This document shows, piece by piece, positions 1 through 8,447 of a DNA stretch of 64,000 nucleotides. The position numbers and the translations under genes were made by a program. Positions within the stretch are counted from its first letter, which is position 1, and each line of letters begins with the position of its first letter. The DNA comes from Tenacibaculum caenipelagi (GTDB taxonomy: Bacteria; Bacteroidota; Bacteroidia; Flavobacteriales; Flavobacteriaceae), in the NCBI RefSeq assembly GCF_004363005.1, contig NZ_SNYH01000004.1, positions 248,001 through 312,000 on the forward strand, written 5' to 3'. Under the pieces are notes generated by a model. That model was given only the letters and a program-made list of their open reading frames with translations. It did no database searches and was not told where the DNA came from.

Positions 1-2
1 AC

Positions 3-575
3 AATGCAAAACTAAAAAGAGAAGAAGCTGAAAATGAACTGAATACTGTTCAAGAAGAATTAAGCTCTTTAAAAAGAAGTTCAAAAAACTTACCAATTTT
101 ATTAGGTCTTTTATTAGGTCTTGCGCTAGGTGCTACATATTATTTTTATGAAAATGGTGGTGCCGACGCATTAAACAACATAAATATAGAGCAAATAAAA
201 AAAGACGAAGCCTCTAGAGTACTAGACAGTATTAACAGAGCTCAAGCAAGAGCTACTAGAAATAACTCCACAGATGATAGTTCCTCTGATATTGATGTTG
301 AAACTACAGCTGATGATGTGGCAAAAAGCACGAGTGGAAAAACAATTTATTCGGTACAAATAGGTGTGCTTTCAGAAAAGCAATACCCATTATTATCTTC
401 AGCAGTAATTCCATCAACAGTTACAGTTGATAATGGTTATTTTAAATACTCATTAGGGTTGTTTACTACTTTAGAGGAAGCTAGAAAATTAAAAGGTGAA
501 TTAGTAAAAATCGGATTTAGTGATGCTTTTGTAGCTTCTTATATAGATGGAGAACGTCAGAAAATACTCAATTAA
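3..575 (+). CDS. Coiled-coil, single-TM protein with C-terminal SPOR-like domain (5' end outside window)
   Basis: The reading frame is open from the first complete codon at position 3, so the gene starts upstream of the window; an internal GTG at 318 is not the real start. The visible 190 residues show a charged, coiled-coil-like N-terminal part (about residues 1-30), one hydrophobic membrane segment (about 32-51), a linker rich in Ser, Asp and Thr, and a C-terminal module of about 75 residues beginning YSVQIG and containing YSLGLFTTLEEA. That pattern fits SPOR-type peptidoglycan-binding domains. I infer a membrane-anchored envelope protein with its C-terminal domain in the periplasm. It ends 9 bases before the next gene, so the two are probably cotranscribed. 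Membrane topology and the SPOR assignment rest on pattern only. Confidence 0.8.
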   Translation, partial: NAKLKREEAENELNTVQEELSSLKRSSKNLPILLGLLLGLALGATYYFYENGGADALNNINIEQIKKDEASRVLDSINRAQARATRNNSTDDSSSDIDVETTADDVAKSTSGKTIYSVQIGVLSEKQYPLLSSAVIPSTVTVDNGYFKYSLGLFTTLEEARKLKGELVKIGFSDAFVASYIDGERQKILN

Positions 576-584
576 TATTCTTTA

Positions 585-2102
585 ATGCAAAACATTATTT
601 ACAAACGAGCACTCATAGTATGTTTACTAATGAGTGTTCATTTTTTTTATGCACAAACGAGTGCAATTCCTGAAAGAAAAACACAAATAGGATTTGGGCA
701 GATAGACTTTTTATCTATAAAAATGCCTGAAGGAGAACAGAATATGGATTATACGGGTCTCCACTACAATTTAAAATTGAACGATTGGAGTTATGCAGGA
801 ATTGGCTTGTACGGTGCAGTTGGAGGTATTCGGGGAGGTTTTTTTACGCTGGGAGTAAATGCAGGCATACAACAAAAAATTACTAATAAACTTTTTATTG
901 ATGCTGGATTTCACTTCGGAGGAGGTGGAGGAAAAAGTGCAAAAGATGGCGGGGGAGCTTTTATCTTGCCTCACCTTAATTTAGGTTATGATTTCAAGTA
1001 CTTCTCAGCTACTGCAGGATATAGTTATGTCGATTTCTTTGACGGAGGTGAAATTAAAAGTAACCAATTTAATGTGGCAGTACAGATTCCGTTATCATTT
1101 GAAGCAGCTAGTTTTAAAGAAAGAGAAAACTCATTTTCAGTTGAAGATTTAAAAACTACATCATGGAATGCCTTAAGTAATAGAATTTCGTTACTAATGC
1201 ACTTAAATAATGCCCATGTAACTAAAGGTTCTTATGAAGGGAATACAATACGTTTGGCTGGATTTGAATTAAATTCATATATAACAGATGATATTTTCTT
1301 TTTTGTAAGAGCAGATGGTGCTTATCACGGTATTAAAGCAGGTTATATGGATGTTTTCTTAGGAGGTGGTTATCATTTATCAATGAATAAAAACCGTACA
1401 AACATCCTTGCTAAATTTGGTGTAGGTGCCGGCGGTGGTGGTGGCGTAGATACTAAAGGAGGTTTTTTAATTTATCCCGATATATCTTTAGAACAAAAAT
1501 TATTTGATAATGTATATGTTTCTATTAACAAAGGATTTATGATGAGTCCAGATTCACATTTCACATCATCTACTTTTGGACTAGGATTGAAGTATTATGT
1601 CGATAGAGATGGTATTTTATCTGATAAACAAGAGTTTTCAAAAGGGAAGTTCAAAGGATTCGAAGCAATTATTAAGCAAGACTTATATTTAGATGCCGCA
1701 AGAGATGGTGGATTTAATCAAAATATGCACCAAATATCACTACAGTTAAATTTCTTTTTAAACAAGTACTTGTATGCAGCAGGACAAACCTCTTTTGCTA
1801 ATTTTGGTGATGCTGGTGCTTATGCTGAAGGAATTGTAGGTTTGGGAGTACAAACCAATGAATTTTTTGGTAATACAACTTCTGTTTTTGCTCAAGTATT
1901 AGGAGGTGCTGCAGGAGGCGGTGGTATTAGTACAGGTCAAGGTTTAATAGTTAAACCAAGTATGGGTATAAATCATAAGATTACTGATAAACTGCATATA
2001 AGAGGCGGTTTAGGATATGTAAAAGCAAGAGGAGGTAATTTAAGTAGTACCTACCTTAATTTAGGTCTTTCGTACCGTTTTTCTTTTTTAAGTGTTAAAT
2101 AA
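585..2102 (+). CDS. Secreted barrel-like outer-membrane protein with three internal repeats
   Basis: A signal peptide (residues 1-24, ending FYAQ) is followed by about 480 residues of alternating short hydrophobic strands and Gly/Asn turns, as in outer-membrane beta-barrels. Three homologous modules are visible, roughly residues 35-172, 195-340 and 357-503. Each carries a glycine cluster (GGGGG at 112-116 and 283-287, GGGG at 444-447), then a phrase of the type GxxIxPxxxL, and a closing strand such as YLNLGLSYRF. The protein ends in strand-like sequence. I cannot name a family. It lies 9 bases after the SPOR-like gene, which suggests a shared envelope role. Substrate and function are unknown; a porin-like or surface role is an inference. 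Confidence 0.75.
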   Translation: MQNIIYKRALIVCLLMSVHFFYAQTSAIPERKTQIGFGQIDFLSIKMPEGEQNMDYTGLHYNLKLNDWSYAGIGLYGAVGGIRGGFFTLGVNAGIQQKITNKLFIDAGFHFGGGGGKSAKDGGGAFILPHLNLGYDFKYFSATAGYSYVDFFDGGEIKSNQFNVAVQIPLSFEAASFKERENSFSVEDLKTTSWNALSNRISLLMHLNNAHVTKGSYEGNTIRLAGFELNSYITDDIFFFVRADGAYHGIKAGYMDVFLGGGYHLSMNKNRTNILAKFGVGAGGGGGVDTKGGFLIYPDISLEQKLFDNVYVSINKGFMMSPDSHFTSSTFGLGLKYYVDRDGILSDKQEFSKGKFKGFEAIIKQDLYLDAARDGGFNQNMHQISLQLNFFLNKYLYAAGQTSFANFGDAGAYAEGIVGLGVQTNEFFGNTTSVFAQVLGGAAGGGGISTGQGLIVKPSMGINHKITDKLHIRGGLGYVKARGGNLSSTYLNLGLSYRFSFLSVK

Positions 2103-2107
2103 AACGA

Positions 2108-2272
2108 TTAAGACTTAGCATAATTTTTAACGGCATAATCCCTCCAATTGGCAATAGACTAGATTAACGGAATTAGAGTTTCACCTAGTTCCGTTAATTT
2201 ATATTCTACCTTTAAAGGAGGTTTATGAGTGTATACTTCCCTCCTATAATTCCCATTGTTAAACTGGTACAA
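2108..2272 (-). pseudogene. Remnant of an HxlR-family transcription regulator
   Basis: Minus-strand translation gives REVYTHKPPLKVEYKLTELG followed by ETLIPLI, a TAG stop (2159-2161), then SIANWRDYAVKNYAKS and a TAA stop (2108-2110). This matches the C-terminal end of HxlR winged-helix regulators, in which a Val-Tyr-Pro-Pro-Val-Glu-Tyr phrase precedes a Leu-Thr-Glu-Leu-Gly helix. Just upstream the similarity moves to another frame (near 2236), so there is a probable frameshift as well as the internal stop. The DNA-binding N-terminal part is absent. Nothing indicates expression. It fills the gap between the barrel gene and recG. Confidence 0.7.
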
Positions 2273-2349
2273 CAAGGCTGTTTTTTACCTTTAAATAAAA
2301 GTTCACAGTGTTGGTTTTATACTATTTTTTTAACCGTTATTGTTATAGT

Positions 2350-4461
2350 TTAGCTAATATTACTCCATATACCACTCGTTTTACAAAGTTTTTCATACAC
2401 ATTAAGTAAACTAGCATTTTCAGGTTTTGATAAGTTAGGGTCTTCTTGTAATAAGTTTATAGCTACCTGACGAGCTTTATGTAGTATTGGGCTATCTTTT
2501 ACAACATCAGCTATTTTAAGATTTAAAACACCGCTTTGTTGTGTTCCCATAATATTTCCAGGACCACGGAGTTTTAAATCTACTTCTGCAATTTTGAATC
2601 CATCTGTAGTTTCTACCATGGTCTGTAAACGAGTTTTTCCGTCAGAAGATAGTTTATAACTCGATAGTAAAATACAATAGCTTTGTTCTGTACCTCGACC
2701 TACTCTACCTCGTAATTGATGTAATTGACTCAAACCAAAACGTTCAGCACTTTCAATAACCATTACAGAAGCATTAGGTACGTTTACCCCTACTTCGATA
2801 ACAGTGGTTGCTACCATAATTTGAGTATCACCTTTTGCAAAGCGTTCCATTTCATAATCTTTATCAGCAGGCTTCATTTGACCGTGAACAATACTTATTT
2901 GATATTTTGGAGAAGGAAACTCTCGAGAAATACTTTCATAACCATCCATTAAATCTTTATAGTCCATTGCTTCTGACTCTTGAATTAATGGATATACAAC
3001 ATAAGCTTGTCGACCTTTGGCTATTTCATCTTTTAAAAATTTGAAAACACCTAAACGATTGCTATCGTAACGATGTACAGTTTTAATTTCTTTACGTCCA
3101 GGAGGCAATTCATCTATAACTGAAATATCCAAATCACCATATACAGACATGGCTAAAGTTCTGGGAATTGGAGTTGCTGTCATCACTAAAATATGAGGAG
3201 GAATAGCTCTTCCGTCAGAAGGGCTCTTTTCCCATAATTTTCTTCGCTGTGCAACACCAAAACGGTGTTGCTCATCGATAATAGCAATACCAAGATTTTT
3301 AAACTGTACTTTATCTTCTAAAATAGCATGGGTGCCAATCAAAATATGTAAAGAACCATCTTCCAATCTTTCATGAATTTCTCTACGCTTTTTTGTTTTG
3401 GTTGAGCCTGTAAGCAATTCTACTTGAATATCAGTGTTTTTTAATAAGTCAACAATTCCGTTGTAGTGTTGTATAGCTAAAATTTCGGTCGGAGCCATAA
3501 TAGTAGCTTGGTGACCATTATCTATCGCTAACAACATTGTTAATAAAGCCACAATTGTTTTACCAGAACCTACATCTCCTTGTAGTAAGCGATTCATATG
3601 AGCTCCGGAGCCTACATCTTTACGAATCTCTTTTAACACTCTCTTTTGAGCTCCAGTTAAGTTAAAAGGTAAATGATTGTTGTAAAAATTGGTGAACTCT
3701 TCTCCTACGTGCTCAAAAACAAACCCTTTTAGCTTTGATTTTCGAATGAGTTTTTTTTGTAACAATTGTATTTGAATAAAAAACAACTCTTCAAATTTCA
3801 ATCGGTATTGTGCTTTGGCTAATAATTCTTGATTTTTTGGAAAGTGAATATTTAAAAGCGACTCTTTTTTACTTAAGAATAGATGCTCTTTAATAAAATA
3901 CTGTGGAAAAGTTTCTTCAATACTACCATACGCTTGCTGAAACAAATTCTGAATCATGCCACGCATAACCTTATTACTTACTCCTTTTGTACTCAGCTTT
4001 TCGGTTGATGGATATACAGGTTGCATAGCCATTTGTAGTTTGCTTTTGTATTCTTTTACCGTTTCCATTTCTGGATGTGGCATGTTAGGAGTTCCGTTAT
4101 ACCAATTTAACTTTCCATAAATTACATACGGCAGGTTTACCTTTAAGCTGTCTTTTATCCATTTTACACCTTTAAACCACACCAACTCCATAGATCCTGC
4201 ATTATCAGAAAAAGTAGCAACTAACCTACTCCCTCTTTTTTGTTTTACAGTTTTTACGTCTGTAATTTTTCCTACAATTTGAACTTCAGCAGAATTTTGC
4301 TGTAATTGATTGATGGTATAAAACTGTGTTTTATCAATATATCGAAACGGAAATAGGTGCAACAAATCTCCGCAAGTTTTAATACCTAGCTCGCTATATA
4401 ACAATTCGGCTCTTGCTACGCTAACACCTTTGATATATGTTACAGGATGGTTTAAATTCAT
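2350..4461 (-). CDS. recG: ATP-dependent DNA helicase RecG
   Basis: RecG unwinds branched DNA and drives fork reversal and Holliday junction migration. The 703-residue product has the usual length. An N-terminal wedge/OB-fold part (about 1-250, beginning with PVTYIKGV) precedes superfamily 2 motor domains: Walker A GDVGSGKT (295-302), the Walker B variant DEQH (396-399), a TATPIPRTLA motif III, and the RecG-specific QLRGRVGRG near residue 590. No key residue is missing. It starts 21 bases downstream of the SH3-like gene on the same strand and may be cotranscribed with it; no clear promoter box of its own was seen. Confidence 0.97.
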   Translation of the reverse strand: MNLNHPVTYIKGVSVARAELLYSELGIKTCGDLLHLFPFRYIDKTQFYTINQLQQNSAEVQIVGKITDVKTVKQKRGSRLVATFSDNAGSMELVWFKGVKWIKDSLKVNLPYVIYGKLNWYNGTPNMPHPEMETVKEYKSKLQMAMQPVYPSTEKLSTKGVSNKVMRGMIQNLFQQAYGSIEETFPQYFIKEHLFLSKKESLLNIHFPKNQELLAKAQYRLKFEELFFIQIQLLQKKLIRKSKLKGFVFEHVGEEFTNFYNNHLPFNLTGAQKRVLKEIRKDVGSGAHMNRLLQGDVGSGKTIVALLTMLLAIDNGHQATIMAPTEILAIQHYNGIVDLLKNTDIQVELLTGSTKTKKRREIHERLEDGSLHILIGTHAILEDKVQFKNLGIAIIDEQHRFGVAQRRKLWEKSPSDGRAIPPHILVMTATPIPRTLAMSVYGDLDISVIDELPPGRKEIKTVHRYDSNRLGVFKFLKDEIAKGRQAYVVYPLIQESEAMDYKDLMDGYESISREFPSPKYQISIVHGQMKPADKDYEMERFAKGDTQIMVATTVIEVGVNVPNASVMVIESAERFGLSQLHQLRGRVGRGTEQSYCILLSSYKLSSDGKTRLQTMVETTDGFKIAEVDLKLRGPGNIMGTQQSGVLNLKIADVVKDSPILHKARQVAINLLQEDPNLSKPENASLLNVYEKLCKTSGIWSNIS

Positions 4462-4482
4462 GAAAATCTGTAGTAATAGGGA

Positions 4483-5286
4483 TTATTTAACATTAAAGAT
4501 TAACTGTGTTCCTTCCCAACTAAATTCTTTTGTTTCTAGAGTTACTTTTGTATGATTACTTTCTTCATCTATTATTTGTCCTCCTTCTCTTTTTAAAATT
4601 ATTTTCCCTTTTTGTCCTCCCAGGTCAGTAGGAAAAACAACATCTTCTTTAAACCAAAATAAACCTGCTTCTGATATACTAGACAGCTCAATTGATTTAA
4701 CTAAAGACTTTCCATTGTTAAACAGATAACAACCACCTCCTTCAACTCCACAAGCTTCGGCTAAATAATCTATATAAATCATGTTTTTTATAGAGCTTAT
4801 TCCTTTATTATCATAAACTTTTATAGAAAATGTCGTGCTTTTTAGTATTGAACTATTTTCTATATACTCATCATTTCCATTAACAACTCTTACCAATACC
4901 TTTGTGTCATTTTTCTCTTTTCTTAGAGTAACTAGGTATACAGAGTCATCTATTTTTTTTGAATCTAGAGCCAATAAACCTCCTAATACAAATCCTTCTT
5001 TGTCTTTATGTTTTACTTTATACCAATGATGTGAAAAACCGTTATACAATTGTTTTTCAGTAGATTTCTCTACAATTGTTACTTCTGAAGCTATTTTTAA
5101 TAAAGAGATTACTTCTGAACCAGTATTTGGTTCTTTTCTTAATTTCACATCGTTACCAAATAAATAGACTTTTTGATTTGTTGTAAATTCAAATTCTCTT
5201 AAAGGTTCAATATAAACTTCTTGTCCATAAACATGTTGTATAGCAGTTCCTAAAAAGACAAATAGAATAATTTTAAACAATTTCAT
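4483..5286 (-). CDS. Secreted SH3-like domain protein
   Basis: A signal peptide (residues 1-21, ending VYGQ) directs export. Residues about 38-105 look like a bacterial SH3 domain: VKLRKEPNTGSEVISLL, then a Trp-Tyr-Lys-Val strand (HHWYKVKH) and KEGFVLGGLLAL. The remaining 160 residues are beta-rich, have no motif I know, and include a CGVEGGGC pair of cysteines that could form a disulfide. Bacterial SH3 domains often bind peptidoglycan or peptides, so an envelope role is likely but not shown. The gene lies upstream of recG on the same strand with a 21-base gap, although no functional link between the two is evident. Confidence 0.75.
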   Translation of the reverse strand: MKLFKIILFVFLGTAIQHVYGQEVYIEPLREFEFTTNQKVYLFGNDVKLRKEPNTGSEVISLLKIASEVTIVEKSTEKQLYNGFSHHWYKVKHKDKEGFVLGGLLALDSKKIDDSVYLVTLRKEKNDTKVLVRVVNGNDEYIENSSILKSTTFSIKVYDNKGISSIKNMIYIDYLAEACGVEGGGCYLFNNGKSLVKSIELSSISEAGLFWFKEDVVFPTDLGGQKGKIILKREGGQIIDEESNHTKVTLETKEFSWEGTQLIFNVK

Positions 5287-5347
5287 ATGTAACTTTTATC
5301 AACTCTTTTTACTTTTAACGAAAATACAAAAAGCCATTAAAATCAAC

Positions 5348-5355
5348 TATCTTTG
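5348..5355 (+). promoter_or_regulatory. -7 box of the RsmB/NOP methyltransferase gene
   Basis: TATCTTTG matches the Bacteroidota primary-sigma -7 consensus TAnnTTTG and lies 18 bases before the ATG at 5374. No good -33 TTTG is seen. Confidence 0.6.
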
Positions 5356-5373
5356 CACTCTTAAATTCATCAA

Positions 5374-6585
5374 ATGAGATTACATAGAAATTTAGTATAC
5401 GCGGTTATTGATAGCTTACGCGATATTTTTAATGAAGAGGTGTATGCAGATAAAGCGGTTGAACAAGCATTAAAAAGAGATAAACGTTGGGGAGCACGTG
5501 ATAGAAAGTTTGTTGCCGAAACTATTTATGATATTGTTCGCTGGAAACGTTTGTATGCAGAAATAGCGAATGTTAAAGTGCCTTATTCTCGTCCTGATTT
5601 ATGGAGAATGTTTGCCGTTTGGTGTGTATTGAAAGGAATTCAATTACCAGACTGGAATCAGATAGAGCCTACACCTACTCGAAGAATTAAAGGGAAATTT
5701 GATGAATTATTAAAAATTAGAAAGTTTAGAGAGTCTATTCCTGATTGGATAGATGAAGTAGGAGTTCAAGAATTAGGAGAGGAAGTTTGGACCAAAGAAA
5801 TAGCTGCATTAAATAAACAAGCAGAGGTTATTTTACGAACAAACACCTTAAATATAACCAAAGAGAAGCTTCAAAAAATGTTAGCTTCAGAAGGAATTGA
5901 TACTGAATTTATCAGAGGGTATGACGATGCTTTAAAATTGGTAGAAAGAGCAAACGTATTTAAAACGGAAGCATTTAAGAAAGGTTTTTTTGAAGTACAA
6001 GACGCTTCATCACAGTTGGTAGCGGCTTATTTAGATGTAGAACCAGGAATGAAAGTGATAGATACCTGCGCTGGTGCTGGAGGTAAAACACTTCACTTAG
6101 CTTCGTTAATGAAAAATAAAGGGCAAATTATAGCGATGGATATTTACGAAAGTAAATTGAAAAAGTTAAAAGTTAGAGCTCGAAGAAATGGAGCACATAA
6201 TATTGATACTCGTGTTATCGATTCTACCAAAGTAATAAAGAAGTTACAAGGAAAAGCTGATAGAGTTTTAATTGATGCCCCATGCTCTGGTTTAGGAGTT
6301 ATTCGTAGAAACCCTGATAGCAAATGGAAGTTACAACCTGAATTTTTAGATAAAATTAGAGGAACACAGCAAGAAGTATTACAACAATATTCTAAAATGG
6401 TAAAACCAGGAGGAAAAATGGTATATGCAACTTGTTCTGTATTACCTTCTGAAAATCAACAACAAGTTGAGTTCTTTTTAGCTTCAGATGCAGGAAAAGA
6501 TTTTTCTTTTGTAAAAGACGAAAAAGTATTGTCTCATAAATCAGGCTATGATGGATTTTATATGGCACTTTTAGAAAGAAAATAA
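5374..6585 (+). CDS. RsmB/NOP-family SAM-dependent RNA cytosine-C5 methyltransferase
   Basis: Enzymes of this family methylate C5 of a cytosine in rRNA or tRNA, using one cysteine for covalent attack and a second for product release. Both are present: Cys354 in ATCS and Cys304 in DAPCSG. The SAM-binding motif I is DTCAGAGGKT (230-239). The N-terminal 140 residues resemble the NusB-like RNA-binding domain of RsmB, with WGARDRKFVAETIYDIVRW. The length of 403 residues is typical of the Bacteroidota members. Which RNA position is modified cannot be told from sequence. It is a single gene with its own -7 box and a strong terminator. Confidence 0.92.
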   Translation: MRLHRNLVYAVIDSLRDIFNEEVYADKAVEQALKRDKRWGARDRKFVAETIYDIVRWKRLYAEIANVKVPYSRPDLWRMFAVWCVLKGIQLPDWNQIEPTPTRRIKGKFDELLKIRKFRESIPDWIDEVGVQELGEEVWTKEIAALNKQAEVILRTNTLNITKEKLQKMLASEGIDTEFIRGYDDALKLVERANVFKTEAFKKGFFEVQDASSQLVAAYLDVEPGMKVIDTCAGAGGKTLHLASLMKNKGQIIAMDIYESKLKKLKVRARRNGAHNIDTRVIDSTKVIKKLQGKADRVLIDAPCSGLGVIRRNPDSKWKLQPEFLDKIRGTQQEVLQQYSKMVKPGGKMVYATCSVLPSENQQQVEFFLASDAGKDFSFVKDEKVLSHKSGYDGFYMALLERK

Positions 6586-6612
6586 GCTTTTACAAAATAT
6601 AAGTAAATAAAG

Positions 6613-6645
6613 AAGGCTCGGGATAATATCTCGAGCCTTCCTTTT
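6613..6645 (+). terminator. Intrinsic terminator after the RsmB/NOP gene
   Basis: AAGGCTCG (6613-6620) pairs with CGAGCCTT (6632-6639). The stem continues inward by a G-U pair and GAT/ATC to a 3-base loop, making 12 pairs, and is followed by CCTTTT. It lies 28 bases after the stop codon. Confidence 0.85.
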
Positions 6646-6808
6646 CAATCAACTATTAAAAACTAACTAATCACCTAAACATTACTTGTTAAGTAATTAT
6701 ATATATGACGATGATTTTTTTAAATCGTTACGCTAGCTAATTAGCTTTAACATTATTTTAAGAGAGGGTAAATAAAGAATTCTTGTTAAGTATTGATTTA
6801 CAGTTTGT

Positions 6809-6840
6809 TTTGCTTTTTGTGTTATTTATAAGTACATTTA
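6809..6840 (+). promoter_or_regulatory. Candidate promoter of the small membrane protein gene
   Basis: TTTG at 6809-6812 and TACATTTA at 6833-6840 are 20 bases apart, close to the Bacteroidota -33/-7 arrangement, with one mismatch in the last base of the -7 box. The ATG follows at 6868. The rest of the 6646-6867 gap shows nothing else. Confidence 0.45.
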
Positions 6841-6867
6841 ACTATAACTAACTAAAAATTATTTTTT

Positions 6868-7299
6868 ATGACAAACTCAAACAAACCTACAACGCTTTTT
6901 TGGATTATAGGTATTGCAGCTTTACTATGGAACGGTTTAGGTGTAATGTCGTACTTAGGTCAAGCCTATATGACCGAAGAAATAAAAGCAGCACTACCAG
7001 AGGCTGAAAGGGCATTATATGAAAATATCCCATCCTGGGTTACTGCAGCATTTGCAATTGCTGTTTTTGGTGGTTTACTTGGAAGTGTATTTTTATTAAT
7101 GAGAAAAAAAGTAGCAAAAACAGCTTTTCTTATTTCTTTAATAGCAATTATTGTTCAAATGTCCTATAATTTATTTATGAGTAGAGTTACTGAAGTATAT
7201 GGGCCTGGAGGAATGATAATGCCAATTATGGTAATAATCATCGGCGCTTTCTTATTGTTGTATTCGAAAAGATCTACAGAGAAAGGTTGGTTGTCGTAA
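6868..7299 (+). CDS. Small four-helix integral membrane protein of unknown function
   Basis: The 143-residue product has four hydrophobic segments (about residues 9-31, 57-77, 84-106 and 114-131). An acidic stretch EEIKAALPEAERALYENIPSW lies between helices 1 and 2. No signal peptide, catalytic motif or binding motif is visible. Similar small proteins occur in Bacteroidota as hypothetical proteins; I do not assign a function. It stands alone between two terminators, with a candidate promoter 28 bases upstream. Confidence 0.75.
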   Translation: MTNSNKPTTLFWIIGIAALLWNGLGVMSYLGQAYMTEEIKAALPEAERALYENIPSWVTAAFAIAVFGGLLGSVFLLMRKKVAKTAFLISLIAIIVQMSYNLFMSRVTEVYGPGGMIMPIMVIIIGAFLLLYSKRSTEKGWLS

Positions 7300-7328
7300 T
7301 TTTGAAGAGATTCAAAAATACAATATAT

Positions 7329-7359
7329 ATGCTGCTTTTGTCTAAGCAGCATTTTTTTA
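7329..7359 (+). terminator. Intrinsic terminator after the small membrane protein gene
   Basis: ATGCTGCTT (7329-7337) pairs perfectly with AAGCAGCAT (7344-7352) around a 6-base loop and is followed by seven T. The oligo-T runs into the stop codon of the convergent MaoC gene. Confidence 0.9.
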
Positions 7360-7818
7360 TTCAAATAATACAAAAATAAACTCAGCAACACATGCTGGCT
7401 TTTCTTGCCCTTTTATTTCAATTACACAGTCAAAAGTTAGTTTCTTACCATTTTGAAATTCTTCTATTTGTTTGATAGAACTTAGTAAACGTAATTTACT
7501 GTTTACAGGAACTGAATTAGGGAAACGAACTTTATTCAATCCATAATTCAAAGCCATTTTTACACTTTTAACTTCAAATAAGTTTGAAATTAACTCAGAA
7601 AGCATAGAAACAGACATAAAACCATGTGCTATTGTTGTTTTTGTTGGCGAATATTTCTTAGCTTTTTCTTCGTCAACATGAATCCATTGCTTGTCGTGAG
7701 TTGCATTAGCAAAATCGTTAATCATCTGCTGTGTTACAGTATACCACTCCCCTACAAGTAACTGTTTCCCTTCAAGTTCTGTTAACTCATTTAAGTTAGA
7801 AAATACTAATTTATTCAT
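7357..7818 (-). CDS. MaoC-like (R)-specific enoyl-CoA hydratase
   Basis: MaoC-type hot-dog enzymes add water to enoyl-CoA or enoyl-thioesters. The 153-residue protein carries the hydratase dyad Asp42 and His47 in the segment FANATHDKQWIHVD, followed by the characteristic IAHGFMSVSM helix (63-71). The single-domain length is normal for bacterial members. It is the last gene of a compact minus-strand run after the DEAD helicase and YadS-like genes (8 bases after the latter). The physiological substrate is unknown; a fatty-acid role is inferred from the family. Confidence 0.88.
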   Translation of the reverse strand: MNKLVFSNLNELTELEGKQLLVGEWYTVTQQMINDFANATHDKQWIHVDEEKAKKYSPTKTTIAHGFMSVSMLSELISNLFEVKSVKMALNYGLNKVRFPNSVPVNSKLRLLSSIKQIEEFQNGKKLTFDCVIEIKGQEKPACVAEFIFVLFE

Positions 7819-7826
7819 TGTGTAAA

Positions 7827-8447
7827 TTATTTACCAAAGACATCCTTTTTAATTCTTGGGAGTTCTAATTTATATTGTACAGCAATAGTTCTTATAATAA
7901 CAATAATACTTGCAGAAATTATAAACTGTATATCTTCATTCATGTGTAGTGGGGTTAAAATGAGGTACATGATTCCACCTGCTAAACAAGCAGAAGCATA
8001 AATTTCTCTATGAAAAATTAACGGAATTTCATTGGTCAACACATCTCTGATAACTCCTCCCATTACAGCAGAAGACATACCCATAACTAGTGCAACAAAC
8101 GGATGTAAATCAAAACTCAGCCCTTTTTGAACTCCTAATAAGGTAAATACACTAATACCAATAGTATCAAATAAAAACATGGTTTTTCTTAAAGGAGCTA
8201 TTTTACTTCTGAATAAAAAAGTAACCACAACAGCGGTAAGTATGGTCCAGATATAATTAATATCACCAATCCAATTTATAGGATGTGCATTAATGAGAAC
8301 ATCTCGTGTCATACCACCTCCAACAGCAGTAACAAATGCAATAATAAGTACTCCAAAAACATCGAACTTCTTTCTAATTGCTACAAGTGCTCCACTAATA
8401 GCAAAAGCAAACGTTCCTGCGATATCTATGGCATAAATTACACTCAT
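7827..8447 (-). CDS. YadS/TRIC-like (UPF0126) membrane protein
   Basis: The 206-residue protein has about seven membrane segments in two homologous halves. Each half contains a glycine motif followed by an Arg-Asp pair: VGGGMTRDVLI in the first and MGGVIRDVLTNEIP in the second. This is the pattern of the UPF0126 family, which shares its fold with trimeric intracellular cation channels; some members are annotated as glycine transporters. Substrate cannot be told from the sequence. The start codon directly abuts the stop of the DEAD helicase gene, which implies cotranscription and possibly translational coupling. Confidence 0.88.
   Translation of the reverse strand: MSVIYAIDIAGTFAFAISGALVAIRKKFDVFGVLIIAFVTAVGGGMTRDVLINAHPINWIGDINYIWTILTAVVVTFLFRSKIAPLRKTMFLFDTIGISVFTLLGVQKGLSFDLHPFVALVMGMSSAVMGGVIRDVLTNEIPLIFHREIYASACLAGGIMYLILTPLHMNEDIQFIISASIIVIIRTIAVQYKLELPRIKKDVFGK

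Noticed and set aside
318-575. A short gene starting at the GTG at 318
   Set aside because: The same frame is open to position 3 with a membrane segment and coiled coil, so this is an internal codon of a longer gene.
2725-3044. Plus-strand reading frames inside recG
   Set aside because: They overlap a complete, well-conserved recG frame and have no family features; they are chance frames.
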